A stretch of DNA of 64,000 bases from Zunongwangia mangrovi (GCF_900112105.1 NZ_FOKV01000004.1:265151-329150); one strand, 5' to 3'; positions 44,855-53,761 are shown, numbered from the stretch's first letter. The notes: a model not told the origin generated them from the letters alone. Numbers and translations are program-made.

Positions 44855-46228
44855 TTAATTATTTCCTACATCTTTTCCTGCTGCGCTTGGGACTCCGGCT
44901 TCTTCGCCGATAATTAAATTATCGACAACTACATTTTTGGTGTTGGTGATCGAAGTTCCGTTTTTTGCTTTCTTTACTTTTATATTCTGAAGCTGAACAT
45001 TCTCCACCTTGCTATCTTCAAAACCTTGAATCACCACAGCCGTTCCTGTGGCTTCTTCACACTTAATATTATTGATATAAATATCAGAGATTTTTGAATT
45101 ATGTCCCTCGCCTTCGCCGTGATAGAACGAAGTGATGTAAAAAAGATCTTCGGTTTTATCGAATTTCAGGTTATCGATGTAAATATCCTTGATATAACCA
45201 CCACGATCGGGATTGGTTTTAAAGTAAATTCCGCGTTTTAGATAGCCGTGTGCTTTGCAATTCTGTACAAATACATTTCGCACGCCGGCGCTCATTTCAC
45301 TCCCAATTACAAAAGCGTGTAAACCTTTCAGCAGGCAGTTTCTCATCACTATATTTTCTGAAGGTGTCGCTGCATTTGCTCTTCCTTCATCGTCTCTACC
45401 GGCTTTTATGGCTACGTTGTCGTCGCCATTATCGAAAGTAACGTCTTCGATTAAAACATCGCTGGTATATTCTAAATCGATGCCGTCGTTATTACTGTTG
45501 TGCGAATCGTAAGACAAGCCGCGCAAAGTGGCACTTTTACATTTTAGCAGATGAACACACCAAAACGGCGCATTTTTAATTCTTAAACCTTCAATTAAAA
45601 TGCTTTCTGAATTCACCAATTGTAATAATTGCGGACGCAGATAATTACCTTCTCCAAATTGTCGATCTTGAAGCGGAGTCGAATTATGATTCATCTCCCT
45701 ACTTTTTTGCTTGGCAGGATCTTCTTTGCTTTTCCAACTTTGCCAGAATTCTTTTCCGTTTCCGTTTATGGTTCCGCTTCCGGTAATGGCAACGTTTTTT
45801 AAATTATTACCATAAATTAACGGACTATAATTGTACAACATCGTCCCTTCCCAACTGGTTAAGACCATCGGGTAATCTTTAGGATTGGTGCCGAAATCAA
45901 GCAATACGCCTTCAGCTAAATGAAGTTCCATATTACTGATTAAATGAATTGGTCCTTCCAGCTGATATTCGCCTTTTGGAACGATCAATTTTCCGCCGCC
46001 TTTTTTCTTGAGTGCTTTTATCGCTTTATCAAAAGCTTTTTTACTGTCTTTTGCTGAATTTGGTTTTGCGCCGTAATCTAAAACCGAAACCTCAACTTCA
46101 GGAATTTCAGGCAACTGAATTCGGTTAACGATTTCATCAATTTGAGTTTGCTTTTCTTCCGAAGAAAGCTGAGCAAAACTCAGCATTGGAAATAATACGA
46201 GTAGAAATAGACTAATTTTATTTTTCAT
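44855..46228 (-). CDS. GH28 polygalacturonase-type enzyme
   Basis: 457 residues from the ATG at 46228 (MKNKISLFLLVLFPMLSFAQ, a clean signal peptide). The frame extends 12 codons upstream to 46264, but that start lacks a signal and lies deep in kdgF. GH28 residues: NSNNDGIDLEYTS, FDNGDDNVAIKAG, and a variant LKGLHAFVIGSEMSAG where the usual GHG motif is replaced by LHA. The altered histidine region suggests a changed specificity within the family. Overlaps kdgF by 11 bases. Confidence 0.88.
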   Translation of the reverse strand: MKNKISLFLLVLFPMLSFAQLSSEEKQTQIDEIVNRIQLPEIPEVEVSVLDYGAKPNSAKDSKKAFDKAIKALKKKGGGKLIVPKGEYQLEGPIHLISNMELHLAEGVLLDFGTNPKDYPMVLTSWEGTMLYNYSPLIYGNNLKNVAITGSGTINGNGKEFWQSWKSKEDPAKQKSREMNHNSTPLQDRQFGEGNYLRPQLLQLVNSESILIEGLRIKNAPFWCVHLLKCKSATLRGLSYDSHNSNNDGIDLEYTSDVLIEDVTFDNGDDNVAIKAGRDDEGRANAATPSENIVMRNCLLKGLHAFVIGSEMSAGVRNVFVQNCKAHGYLKRGIYFKTNPDRGGYIKDIYIDNLKFDKTEDLFYITSFYHGEGEGHNSKISDIYINNIKCEEATGTAVVIQGFEDSKVENVQLQNIKVKKAKNGTSITNTKNVVVDNLIIGEEAGVPSAAGKDVGNN

Positions 46229-46565
46229 CTTCCAAAAAATCTTCCCGAATAGGATTAAACACATCGATTAAAACTCCGGGTTCGAGGCATTCAGCGCCGT
46301 GTTCGGTATTTGGTAATACAAAAAAACCATCGCCGGCTTCTAAAATATTCGATTCGCCATTGATCGTAATTCTGAATTTCCCAGAAGCCACATACGATCC
46401 CTGCGTATGAAAATGATCGTGTAAAGCACCAATCGCACCTTTTTCAAACTTTACCTTCACTAACATTAACTGCGGATTATAACCGATGAATTTTCGGGTA
46501 ATTCCTTCCGCAGCAAATTCCCATTCGCTTTCGTTGTCTTTGAAAAAAATTGGTGGTGTGTACAT
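46218..46565 (-). CDS. kdgF: KdgF-type cupin, unsaturated uronate conversion
   Basis: 115 residues, a single cupin. The metal ligands His, His and Gln are seen in LHDHFHTQGSYVASGKF, with the last His in LPNTEHGAECLEPG. KdgF speeds ring opening of 4,5-unsaturated uronates released by lyases and GH105 to 5-keto-4-deoxyuronate. Its ATG shares a base with the stop of the CE12 gene. The following KduI/KduD steps are not seen in this window. Confidence 0.9.
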   Translation of the reverse strand: MYTPPIFFKDNESEWEFAAEGITRKFIGYNPQLMLVKVKFEKGAIGALHDHFHTQGSYVASGKFRITINGESNILEAGDGFFVLPNTEHGAECLEPGVLIDVFNPIREDFLEDEK

Positions 46566-47326
46566 TATAAAAGTTCTTTTTTAAGGGTAGATTCTTTGAT
46601 GTATTTCTTTAAAGTTAAATCTTTTTTAGCGATTTCCTGTAGCGCCAAACTAGCGACCAAAGTAGCGCCTTGCTCAGATAAATGGGTGTTATCGCTTTTC
46701 CCATCGGGATAATAAGCCACTTCTCCCGGTTCGAAATGTAAATGCAGATCGGCCGATTCTTCAGCTCCAAATTTCACTTCTAATTGCTCGGTTAACCATT
46801 GCATATCGATAAACGGAACATCCAGATCTTTAGCGACCATTCGAACTACCAAAGGATATTCACCGTGCGTATCGACCAATGTGCCGTGTTCATTAAAATT
46901 TCTACGAACGATCGAACTCATTAAAATTGGCGTTGCACCTTTTTCTCGAGTTTCCTTTACGTATTTCTCTAAATTATAACGGTACTCGGTAAATGGATTG
47001 GTAAATCGATCGGGCGACTTGATTTTCTGGTCGTTATGCCCAAACTGAATGATCACAAAATCGCCCGGTTTAAGTTTTTCGTAAACCGTTTGCCATCTTC
47101 CTTGGCTAATAAAACTTTTGGAACTACGCCCATTCACCGCGTGATTTTCGATTGTGATTTCATCGCTCATTAACTCAGGCAACATTTGTCCCCAGCCGTG
47201 TTCAGGGTTTCCTTCGGGATTCTTTTTATCGGACATTGTAGAATCGCCGATAAGATATAATGTTTGCGCCTTTACCGAAATCACCATCAAAAAAATGGCT
47301 AAAAAACTAAAGAATTTTGATCTCAT
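46565..47326 (-). CDS. Rhamnogalacturonan acetylesterase (CE12)
   Basis: 253 residues with a signal peptide (MRSKFFSFLAIFLMVISVKAQ). SGNH hydrolase blocks: LYLIGDSTMSDK with the nucleophile Ser, NGRSSKSF, FVIIQFGHNDQK, and SDNTHLSEQG with the Asp/His pair. It removes acetyl groups from the RG-I backbone so that lyases and GH105 can act. Start ATG at 47326, directly beside a 135-bp gap holding a structured repeat. Confidence 0.92.
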   Translation of the reverse strand: MRSKFFSFLAIFLMVISVKAQTLYLIGDSTMSDKKNPEGNPEHGWGQMLPELMSDEITIENHAVNGRSSKSFISQGRWQTVYEKLKPGDFVIIQFGHNDQKIKSPDRFTNPFTEYRYNLEKYVKETREKGATPILMSSIVRRNFNEHGTLVDTHGEYPLVVRMVAKDLDVPFIDMQWLTEQLEVKFGAEESADLHLHFEPGEVAYYPDGKSDNTHLSEQGATLVASLALQEIAKKDLTLKKYIKESTLKKELL

Positions 47327-47338
47327 AATTGTATAATT

Positions 47339-47440
47339 TGGGCATTCCCTTTATCCCATTCGGGCTAAGGGTCAGGCTCTCGCTACTCGCTTTTTGCTTA
47401 GCCGAAAAAAGGCTAAGCAAAAGAGCTTAAACACGTCGCT
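47339..47440 (-). repeat. Structured intergenic repeat-like element (REP/BIME-like)
   Basis: About 100 bases of unusual, G/C-patterned sequence in an otherwise AT-rich gap. On the minus strand it reads GAGCGACGTGTTTAAGC, then the 12-bp perfect hairpin described separately, then AAGCGAGTAGCGAGAGCCTG, ACCCTTAGCCCGAATGGGA and AAAGGGAATGCCC, with several short inverted repeats. Such dispersed palindromic elements are common between flavobacterial genes. Whether it repeats in this genome cannot be seen from one copy. Confidence 0.5.
47392..47422 (-). terminator. Perfect 12-bp hairpin, possible terminator or RNA stability element
   Basis: The left arm ttttgcttagcc (47392-47403) and right arm ggctaagcaaaa (47411-47422) pair perfectly around a 7-base loop. 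Because both arms end in A/T runs, it can end transcripts in either direction. It lies between pectin methylesterase (CE8, upstream in transcription) and the CE12 gene, so it may lower readthrough or protect the upstream mRNA. Confidence 0.55.
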
Positions 47441-47461
47441 CGATCCTTAATGCAATTAAAC

Positions 47462-48448
47462 TTAATTGTTAGGATTCCAGTCGTTTTGGTTTCCCGAGAA
47501 TATATTTTTAATGGTATATTTTTTTACTTCAGCTTCAGTGAGTTGATGTGACCAGTCCACTCGAGTTTTAGGATAAGCTCCTTTGCCTTTGCTTTGATAT
47601 TCTGCGTAATAAGTTGTTTTATCTTTCTGCGGAAACATTTTATCACCCGTCCACGGATCCCAGCCTTTTTCAACAATATGTTCACCTAATGTTGAATTGA
47701 TAAACACCGTTTTGGCGTAAGAACGCCAAGGCCTTCCTAAATAAACTTTATCGACACCTTCTTTAGCAATTAACTCGCAATCAAAAAATACATAGCCAAA
47801 TTCCTGATTGGCTGGAGTTGCAGCTGCGGTGACATAAGAATTCGCCAGACTTTTGATCGTACACTCTTCAAAAACACAAGTGGCTTGCCCAAAAATAAAA
47901 TCGGTTGTCCCTTCGATATAGCAGTTTTTGTAATATTGGCGGCTGCCCTCTGTTGCCGTGTATAAAGTATCCTGGCATCCTAATAAATTACAGTTTTCAG
48001 CAATAAATCGATCACCTTCTACATGAAGCGCAACCGCCTGCCCACTTTCACACCAGGTATTTTGAATCGTTAAATTTCTAAAATGAATATCATCTCCCTG
48101 AACTAAAACGGTGAACGAAGCAAATGTGTTTAGTTTTTCTCCGGTAACTTTATCGATCTTCCCCGAATAATCATTCCCCTGAATAATTGTTCCCTTTTGG
48201 CTCTCACCAATTAAGCTAAGTTGATGCTTCCAGGTTGGGATTATAATTTTCTCGTTGTAAACTCCATTTTTGATAAAAATCTCCACTTCCCCAGGACCTA
48301 AATCCCGAGTGGAATTTACTGCTTCCTGGATGGTTTCAAAATCTCCTGATCCGTCTTTTGCTACAGTAATTTTAAGATAAGGTTCCTGTGCTGAAGCAAT
48401 TTGAACAGCGAAAAAAAGTATCCATATTTTAAACAATCTTAATATCAT
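47462..48448 (-). CDS. Pectin methylesterase (CE8)
   Basis: 328 residues with a signal peptide (MILRLFKIWILFFAVQIASAQ). CE8 motifs in order: GSGDFETIQEAVN, CESGQAVALHVEGD (Gln), LLGCQDTLY (first catalytic Asp), TTDFIFGQATCVFE (second Asp) and LGRPWRSYAKTV (substrate Arg). It removes methyl esters from homogalacturonan, opening it to PL1 and GH28. Its ATG shares one base with the upstream esterase stop. Confidence 0.94.
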   Translation of the reverse strand: MILRLFKIWILFFAVQIASAQEPYLKITVAKDGSGDFETIQEAVNSTRDLGPGEVEIFIKNGVYNEKIIIPTWKHQLSLIGESQKGTIIQGNDYSGKIDKVTGEKLNTFASFTVLVQGDDIHFRNLTIQNTWCESGQAVALHVEGDRFIAENCNLLGCQDTLYTATEGSRQYYKNCYIEGTTDFIFGQATCVFEECTIKSLANSYVTAAATPANQEFGYVFFDCELIAKEGVDKVYLGRPWRSYAKTVFINSTLGEHIVEKGWDPWTGDKMFPQKDKTTYYAEYQSKGKGAYPKTRVDWSHQLTEAEVKKYTIKNIFSGNQNDWNPNN

Positions 48449-49395
48449 TATTCTCTAAAAATTTTATTCAAAAAGGAAACAGTATAATCTAAAGTCGGTT
48501 GAAACCAAGGCTCTAATAACCAAAAAGAGTGCGGAGAATCCTCTAATGTATGTACTTCATAATAGGTACCATATTTATCCATTATTTTGATCATATCATC
48601 ACGCCCCGCGTGAAATCTTGGCATCGAACTATTAATAAATAAAGTTGGTGGCGTATTTTCACCTACATATTCCAGTGGTGAAGCCTCTTTCCAATTTTTA
48701 GGATTTTCCGTTCGAGAACCATCTAACCAAAGTCCTGCAATTTCACCTTCCGCGCTCGCTTCAGGATGAACAAAAGAAACAATACCGTCTACATTCACGA
48801 TCGCCTGAACTTTCGAAGAAATTTCTTCATCCTCCTCGTTGTAGATTTCTGAATTTGGAGTTACACCAACCAAAGTCGCCAGTTGTGCACCGGCAGAAGT
48901 TCCTAAAACTGCTATTTTATCTGAATCGATATTGTAGGCTTTTGCGTTAGATTTTATCCAGCGTATGGCATCTTTAATATCGATCACCCCGGCAGGATAC
49001 ACTGCTTCCTGACTCAGCCTATAAGCAATAGTTATGGCTACAAATCCATTTTCAGCAAGGTTTTGCGCCATTATACGCTGATTTTCTTTGCTTCCGGAAA
49101 TCCATCCACCACCGTGAATCAACAAAATTACAGGCGCTTTTTCTTCTGCAGAAAAAACAGGTCGATAAATATCTAATTTGAGTATTGAGCTTGCTGTTTC
49201 TTTATATTCAATATCTTCTTCAGCAATAATATTTTCAGAAATTAGAGGCTTAATAGGTTTTATAAACGGATAATCCTTTTTATATTTTTCTACAGTTGTG
49301 GAAATGGTATAAGGCCGCACCTCTACCTTTTTTTGGGCAAAGGTGCTTTGGCCTAAAACCAAAATTACAAACACAACAATGAAATTTTTAGTCAC
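48448..49395 (-). CDS. Secreted alpha/beta-hydrolase esterase (BD-FAE-like)
   Basis: 315 residues with a signal peptide (MTKNFIVVFVILVLGQSTFAQ). The oxyanion motif LIHGGGWISGSKE, nucleophile elbow VLGTSAGAQLAT, and the late His in EDSPHSFWLLEPW are present. This hormone-sensitive-lipase-like group contains feruloyl and acetyl esterases of plant cell wall loci. It sits between GH105 and CE8, which suggests deacetylation or deferuloylation of pectin. Confidence 0.83.
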   Translation of the reverse strand: MTKNFIVVFVILVLGQSTFAQKKVEVRPYTISTTVEKYKKDYPFIKPIKPLISENIIAEEDIEYKETASSILKLDIYRPVFSAEEKAPVILLIHGGGWISGSKENQRIMAQNLAENGFVAITIAYRLSQEAVYPAGVIDIKDAIRWIKSNAKAYNIDSDKIAVLGTSAGAQLATLVGVTPNSEIYNEEDEEISSKVQAIVNVDGIVSFVHPEASAEGEIAGLWLDGSRTENPKNWKEASPLEYVGENTPPTLFINSSMPRFHAGRDDMIKIMDKYGTYYEVHTLEDSPHSFWLLEPWFQPTLDYTVSFLNKIFRE

Positions 49396-49398
49396 TTT

Positions 49399-50655
49399 TT
49401 ATTTATTCAATTCTAAGCTGGCCAAAATAAATGGCCCTGTTCCCTTGGGATCGTTAGAGCGAATTTCTTCGTTTACATAATACTCGAAAGACGCATCGCG
49501 ATAGGGGTCTCCGCCAAGACCCGCAACCGCACAACACTGATTAAGATTAACAGTTCCGTCTTCTTCAACAGTGATTAAATTATTTAAAATTCCCTGGTAG
49601 GTTTTTTCAGCTTCAGCTAAATATTTCTCTGGTAAATAACCATTATTAGCTGCTTTGGCGAAAGTGTATGCAAACATAGAAGATCCCGTAGCTTCCAGGT
49701 AATTCCCTTCTTTATCACCTTTATCCAAAACCTGGTACCAAAGCCCGGTTTCCTGATCCTGAACTTTTAATAAAGCTTCAGCATAATTTTCTAAATAACC
49801 AATTAATTTTTCTCTTCCGGGATGGTCTTCTGGCAAATAATCCAACACATCGACCATAGCCATACCGTACCAACCCATTGCTCTAGACCAGAAATTTGGC
49901 GATGTACCGGTTTCGTTATTTGCCCATTTTTGCTCTTTACTCTCATCCCAACCGTGGTATAAGAGTCCAGTTTCTTCATCTAATGTATGTTCCTGGATAA
50001 GATCGAATTGACGTACAATTTCGTCGTAAGCTTTTTGAGCTTCCTCACCTTCACTAAACATTTGCGTATAATGCGCGTAAAAAGGTTCCGCCATATATAA
50101 ACCATCTAACCACATTTGGTGTGTATAGCGTTTCTTATGCCAAAATCCTCCGTCTGAAGTTCTAGGTTGATTTTCTAATTGTTTTCGTAAAGTATCAGCT
50201 GCTTTTTTGAAGCGCTCCTCTTTAGTTTTTGGATATAGATACAGTAAAACATCTCCAGATTTTATCATATCCAGATTATATTTTTCGATATCGTAAGTTT
50301 TTATAGTCCCATTGTCCTCTATTAAAACATCGGCATAATCATAAATATAATCATAATATTTTTCCTTATTGGTTTGTTGAAAAACACCTTTAGCTGCTGT
50401 TAAAACCAAACCATTAGTGTAACTCCATCTAGCTTTATCTACAAAATCCAGCTTTGATGCTTCTGGAAATCTTTTTATTTCTGAAAGCAACATACGCTCA
50501 GACCATTTAAGATCTTTTGAAATACCTTCTTCTGTAGTATCAATATTAGATGTTTCAGCGGTATTTTTGTTTTCATTTTTGCATGAAAACATCATTAAAA
50601 TAACCAGCAGAATTACTGCCGTACTAAGAGCAAAACTATATTCTTTTTTCTTCAT
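49399..50655 (-). CDS. GH105 unsaturated rhamnogalacturonyl/galacturonyl hydrolase lipoprotein
   Basis: 418 residues. Lipobox at about Cys25 (LLVILMMFSC). The (alpha/alpha)6 barrel carries YTHQMWLDGLYMAEPF with the catalytic Asp, LLYHGWDESKEQKW, and FWSRAMGWYGMAMVDVL, the YteR-type pattern. It removes the unsaturated uronate left at chain ends by pectate or rhamnogalacturonan lyases, feeding KdgF. Gap of one base after DUF4861. Confidence 0.91.
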   Translation of the reverse strand: MKKKEYSFALSTAVILLVILMMFSCKNENKNTAETSNIDTTEEGISKDLKWSERMLLSEIKRFPEASKLDFVDKARWSYTNGLVLTAAKGVFQQTNKEKYYDYIYDYADVLIEDNGTIKTYDIEKYNLDMIKSGDVLLYLYPKTKEERFKKAADTLRKQLENQPRTSDGGFWHKKRYTHQMWLDGLYMAEPFYAHYTQMFSEGEEAQKAYDEIVRQFDLIQEHTLDEETGLLYHGWDESKEQKWANNETGTSPNFWSRAMGWYGMAMVDVLDYLPEDHPGREKLIGYLENYAEALLKVQDQETGLWYQVLDKGDKEGNYLEATGSSMFAYTFAKAANNGYLPEKYLAEAEKTYQGILNNLITVEEDGTVNLNQCCAVAGLGGDPYRDASFEYYVNEEIRSNDPKGTGPFILASLELNK

Positions 50656-50656
50656 G

Positions 50657-51688
50657 TTAATTTAATTTACCATTTTCCTGAAGTGTATTTAAATGCTCAT
50701 CTAAACTTTGCACAAATTCTTCTTCACTTGCTAATCCATTCTTTTCCTGCTCCCAAGCTGCCAAAATATAATAAGAAACTGTGCTTTTAGTTGGTTTAAA
50801 GATTACTAAATGATCATGTGGGCCTTCCTGAATTTTTTCTACTTCTGAAGTTTTGTAAAATATCGCCATACCCAGTTGATCCTCGTCATTTACCAGTGTT
50901 TGTGTACCATAAGTTGCGATATAACCCCACTCGCCATCTTCACTCTTCTTCTCCGTTAAAGGAATATCTTCAAATTTTACAATTCCGGTAGTTAGCCCCT
51001 CTATTTCTGCGGAAGGTTTTAAATCTATCTTACTAAATCTTCCTTCAGGATAAATACTGAAAGTGGCATCAAGATCGATGGAGTCTTCTCCGGTTACCCA
51101 ATCATCATAATCGATAAAAACTGATGATTTATTTTCGCTATTTTCTATGGAAGCTATGGTGTTACCTACGTTTCTAAAATGAGCGACAGAATCGTTCATG
51201 TATCTCCCATAACCGCCAAGTCCTACAGATTTTCCCGCTTTTAAAATATCCTGCCCCCATCCTGAGTCGTGGTGGTAATCTTCATAATTTTCCTGCCCAA
51301 CATAAGGCAGTACAATAGTATCTTCTTTCTTTCCCCAAATATCTATAGCGTTTCTCCAATCCAGATAAAATCTAAATCCAACCTGACTATTTTCCCATCC
51401 CGGACCTTCGTACCGAATATAATAAGCATGATCGCTATGGCCTTCTGGCAACTGTAACGAATCGACATTCATAAACTCGCCCCCACCAAATTTCTCTGGC
51501 TTCCAATCGTCACCTTTTCTTATGGACAACTCGGCATAAGTTTTTGCGTCCTTATCTGGTTTTTGCCAGGCAGTTTCGGTTTGTGATTCTTTTGTTTCAG
51601 TTTGAGTTTGGTCCTGTTTCTTTTCTTCTTTGCAGCTGGTTAAAACTAAAAAAGAAGCGAAAATTGTTGGTAAAAAAAATCTATTCAT
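50657..51688 (-). CDS. DUF4861 family lipoprotein
   Basis: 343 residues, lipobox at Cys19 (FASFLVLTSC) followed by a Lys/Gln/Thr-rich linker. The fold-bearing part (YIRYEGPGWENSQVGFRFYL, HHDSGWGQDILKAGKSVGLG) matches DUF4861 proteins that recur in pectin loci beside GH105. Activity is not known to me; a lyase-like or sugar-binding role has been guessed from sandwich-like composition. It starts the gene run after the terminator at 51712-51747. Confidence 0.8.
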   Translation of the reverse strand: MNRFFLPTIFASFLVLTSCKEEKKQDQTQTETKESQTETAWQKPDKDAKTYAELSIRKGDDWKPEKFGGGEFMNVDSLQLPEGHSDHAYYIRYEGPGWENSQVGFRFYLDWRNAIDIWGKKEDTIVLPYVGQENYEDYHHDSGWGQDILKAGKSVGLGGYGRYMNDSVAHFRNVGNTIASIENSENKSSVFIDYDDWVTGEDSIDLDATFSIYPEGRFSKIDLKPSAEIEGLTTGIVKFEDIPLTEKKSEDGEWGYIATYGTQTLVNDEDQLGMAIFYKTSEVEKIQEGPHDHLVIFKPTKSTVSYYILAAWEQEKNGLASEEEFVQSLDEHLNTLQENGKLN

Positions 51689-51711
51689 AATTTACTGGTT
51701 ATAGTTACTTA

Positions 51712-51747
51712 AAAAAGCCAAAGAGAAGCGTGCAAATAGCCGCTTCC
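51712..51747 (-). terminator. Rho-independent terminator
   Basis: On the minus strand GAAGCG (51747-51742), a 10-base loop, CGCTTC (51731-51726), then TCTTTGGC and a run of six T (to 51712). It lies after the carboxypeptidase-regulatory-like gene and about 24 bases before the DUF4861 start, and may separate or attenuate the two transcripts. Confidence 0.6.
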
Positions 51748-51821
51748 CTTATGACTAACCAATCAACTTAAAATAATCTAAACATCTACTAACTTAAATA
51801 GGATACTGTTTAAAGTTCGAT

Positions 51822-52226
51822 TTATTTCTCTATTTTGATAATGCGGGTTCTAGGTTTATTCTTTTTATTAGCATAACTCAGTTTAACCGTATCTTCTTGC
51901 AAATCTTCTTCTTTTTGAAGCTTTAATTGAAAATCTGCTTCTTTTGAAGCATCAATCGTTTTCGTAGTAAAACCAATATAATTAACTACAACTTTAGAAT
52001 CTGCCGGAATATGCATTTCAAAATTTCCCTTGGCATCGGTAGTACTTCCATAAGCAGTATTAGGAACAAAAAGATTTACGCCTTTCAGGGCCTTTCCTTC
52101 TTCTGAAGTAACGGTACCAGATATAGTTTTAAATTCCTGTGCATTTATTTGGTTAAACAAACCCATCCCCAGCATTACTAAAAATACCATTAAAAATTTG
52201 CTGTAATTTCTATCATTCTTTCTCAT
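51822..52226 (-). CDS. Free-standing carboxypeptidase-regulatory-like (CarboxypepD_reg) domain protein
   Basis: 134 residues with a signal peptide (MVFLVMLGMGLFNQINAQ region). The domain FKTISGTVTSEEGKALKGV through KVVVNYIGFTTKTIDA is the same kind that opens SusC-type TonB receptors. Here it ends in a charged tail (NKKNKPRTRIIKIEK) and a stop, without plug or barrel. It may be a genuine small periplasmic protein or what is left of a SusC gene. It is flanked by GH28 upstream and a terminator downstream. Confidence 0.8.
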   Translation of the reverse strand: MRKNDRNYSKFLMVFLVMLGMGLFNQINAQEFKTISGTVTSEEGKALKGVNLFVPNTAYGSTTDAKGNFEMHIPADSKVVVNYIGFTTKTIDASKEADFQLKLQKEEDLQEDTVKLSYANKKNKPRTRIIKIEK

Positions 52227-52277
52227 CGTTCATCCAGATTAATTAATTAGTAATTTATTTTTTGTAGTAATATAGAA

Positions 52278-53720
52278 CTACATTTTTTCGCCATTGATGA
52301 TCACATTTTCATAATTCACAGGATCTGCATCAGTAATTTTTTCAGCAGTATCTGCACCATCAATAGTTATATTTTTAAGATTAATATTTGAAACTTTAGA
52401 TCCTTCACGGCCAGCGATTAAAATTCCGTATTTACCTGCATTTTTCACCGTCACGTCTTCCATGTAAATATTAGAGATTTCAGGAAAAAATTCTCCATCC
52501 TGATTATCATAAATTCCGTAGTGAAGATTTACTTTAAGCATGGCTTCTTTTACCTGGCCAACCTGTACATTTTTCACATAAACGCCATCTACAAAACCTC
52601 CTCTTAAAGTATTGGTCTTAATCCTAATGGCTCTATCTAAATTAGGGCTATCCATCGTACAGTTTCTAACAAATACATTTCGTACACCGGCTGAAATCTC
52701 ACTTCCCATCACTACTCCACCGTGGCCATCTTTCATTTCGCAATCCTCTACGATGATGTTTTCACTAGGAATATTTACCCGGCGACCGTCGTTATTTCTA
52801 CCAGATTTGATGGCGATACAGTCGTCTCCTGTATTAAACAAACAGTTCTTAATATGTACATTCTTAGCATATTCTGGATCACAACCATCATTATTTGGAC
52901 CGTGGCTATTTACGGTCACACCATCTACCGTGATATTATTTGATTTTATAGGATGGATTACCCAAAATGGTGCATTGGTAAAAGTTACTCCTTGAACGAG
53001 AACGTTTTCGCAACTAAAGGATTCAAAGAAAGTAGGACGTAATTGATGTCCCTCTCCAAAAACACGATCTGCAACAGGAGTACCCTCTTCATTCATTTTT
53101 CTTAATGAAGGTAAGTTATGATCATCTTTTTGTTGTGGTGTTCCCTCCTTATGGCCGTATCTTTCGGCACCACACCACGGCCACCAGTTTTCATTATCGG
53201 CCTGCCCGTTAAATGTACCTTTGCCTGTCACCGCAATATTTTCCTGTTCGAAAGCATAAATTAAGGGCGAATAATTCATTAGCTCTACACCTTCGTAAGA
53301 AGTATGTACCACTGGCAAATAATCCTGCTTTTCTTTGCTAAACAATACTTCTGCTCCTTCTTCTAAGTGAAGGTTTACGTTACTTTTTAAATGAATTGGC
53401 CCGGTTAGAAATTTCCCTGAAGGAACAATTACCATCCCGCCTCCTGCTTCGTTACAGGCTGCGATGGCTTTTTTGAAAGCTTCAGAGTTTTTCGTTGTTC
53501 CATCGGCAACCGCGCCATAATCGAGTACATTGAATTTTTTATCCTGAAATTGTGGAATTTTGATCTCTTTTAAAATGGCTTCAGCTTTATCCCATCCTTC
53601 CAAATCCTGGATTTCCTCTGTTTTAACTTCAGCAACATTTTCACTTTCCTTTTTTTCATTTTTACATGAAAACAGGATAGCACAGGATGCAAAAATCAAT
53701 ATTCTTAATCTTGAAATCAT
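52278..53720 (-). CDS. GH28 polygalacturonase-type lipoprotein
   Basis: 480 residues. Lipobox near Cys19 (FASCAILFSC). GH28 residues: GPNNDGCDPEYAK (Asp pair), NTGDDCIAIKSGRN (Asp pair), GHGGVVMGSEISAG (His) and DRAIRIKTN (Arg/Lys). It should release galacturonate from homogalacturonan or rhamnogalacturonan. First gene of the 43-53.7 kb run, divergent from the LacI regulator, with a LacI-type operator 28 bases upstream of its ATG, so it is a likely direct target. Confidence 0.91.
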   Translation of the reverse strand: MISRLRILIFASCAILFSCKNEKKESENVAEVKTEEIQDLEGWDKAEAILKEIKIPQFQDKKFNVLDYGAVADGTTKNSEAFKKAIAACNEAGGGMVIVPSGKFLTGPIHLKSNVNLHLEEGAEVLFSKEKQDYLPVVHTSYEGVELMNYSPLIYAFEQENIAVTGKGTFNGQADNENWWPWCGAERYGHKEGTPQQKDDHNLPSLRKMNEEGTPVADRVFGEGHQLRPTFFESFSCENVLVQGVTFTNAPFWVIHPIKSNNITVDGVTVNSHGPNNDGCDPEYAKNVHIKNCLFNTGDDCIAIKSGRNNDGRRVNIPSENIIVEDCEMKDGHGGVVMGSEISAGVRNVFVRNCTMDSPNLDRAIRIKTNTLRGGFVDGVYVKNVQVGQVKEAMLKVNLHYGIYDNQDGEFFPEISNIYMEDVTVKNAGKYGILIAGREGSKVSNINLKNITIDGADTAEKITDADPVNYENVIINGEKM

Positions 53721-53747
53721 AAATTATTAAAATTACAGGTATATTTT

Positions 53748-53761
53748 TGTAATCGATTGCA
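53748..53761. promoter_or_regulatory. LacI-family operator candidate
   Basis: TGTAATCGATTGCA is a near-perfect 14-bp inverted repeat with the central CG typical of LacI-family operators. It is in the 237-bp gap between the divergent lacI-type gene and GH28, immediately downstream of the predicted GH28 -7 box, where a bound repressor would block transcription start. Confidence 0.68.

Noticed and set aside
46229..46264. Longer GH28 start with 12 extra residues
   Set aside because: It puts charged and bulky residues before a clean signal peptide and lies deep in kdgF; ATG at 46228 is better.
52262..52281. Short inverted repeat at the GH28 stop (tgtagt/actaca)
   Set aside because: Only six pairs, AT-rich, overlapping a start-proximal gap; too weak to call.
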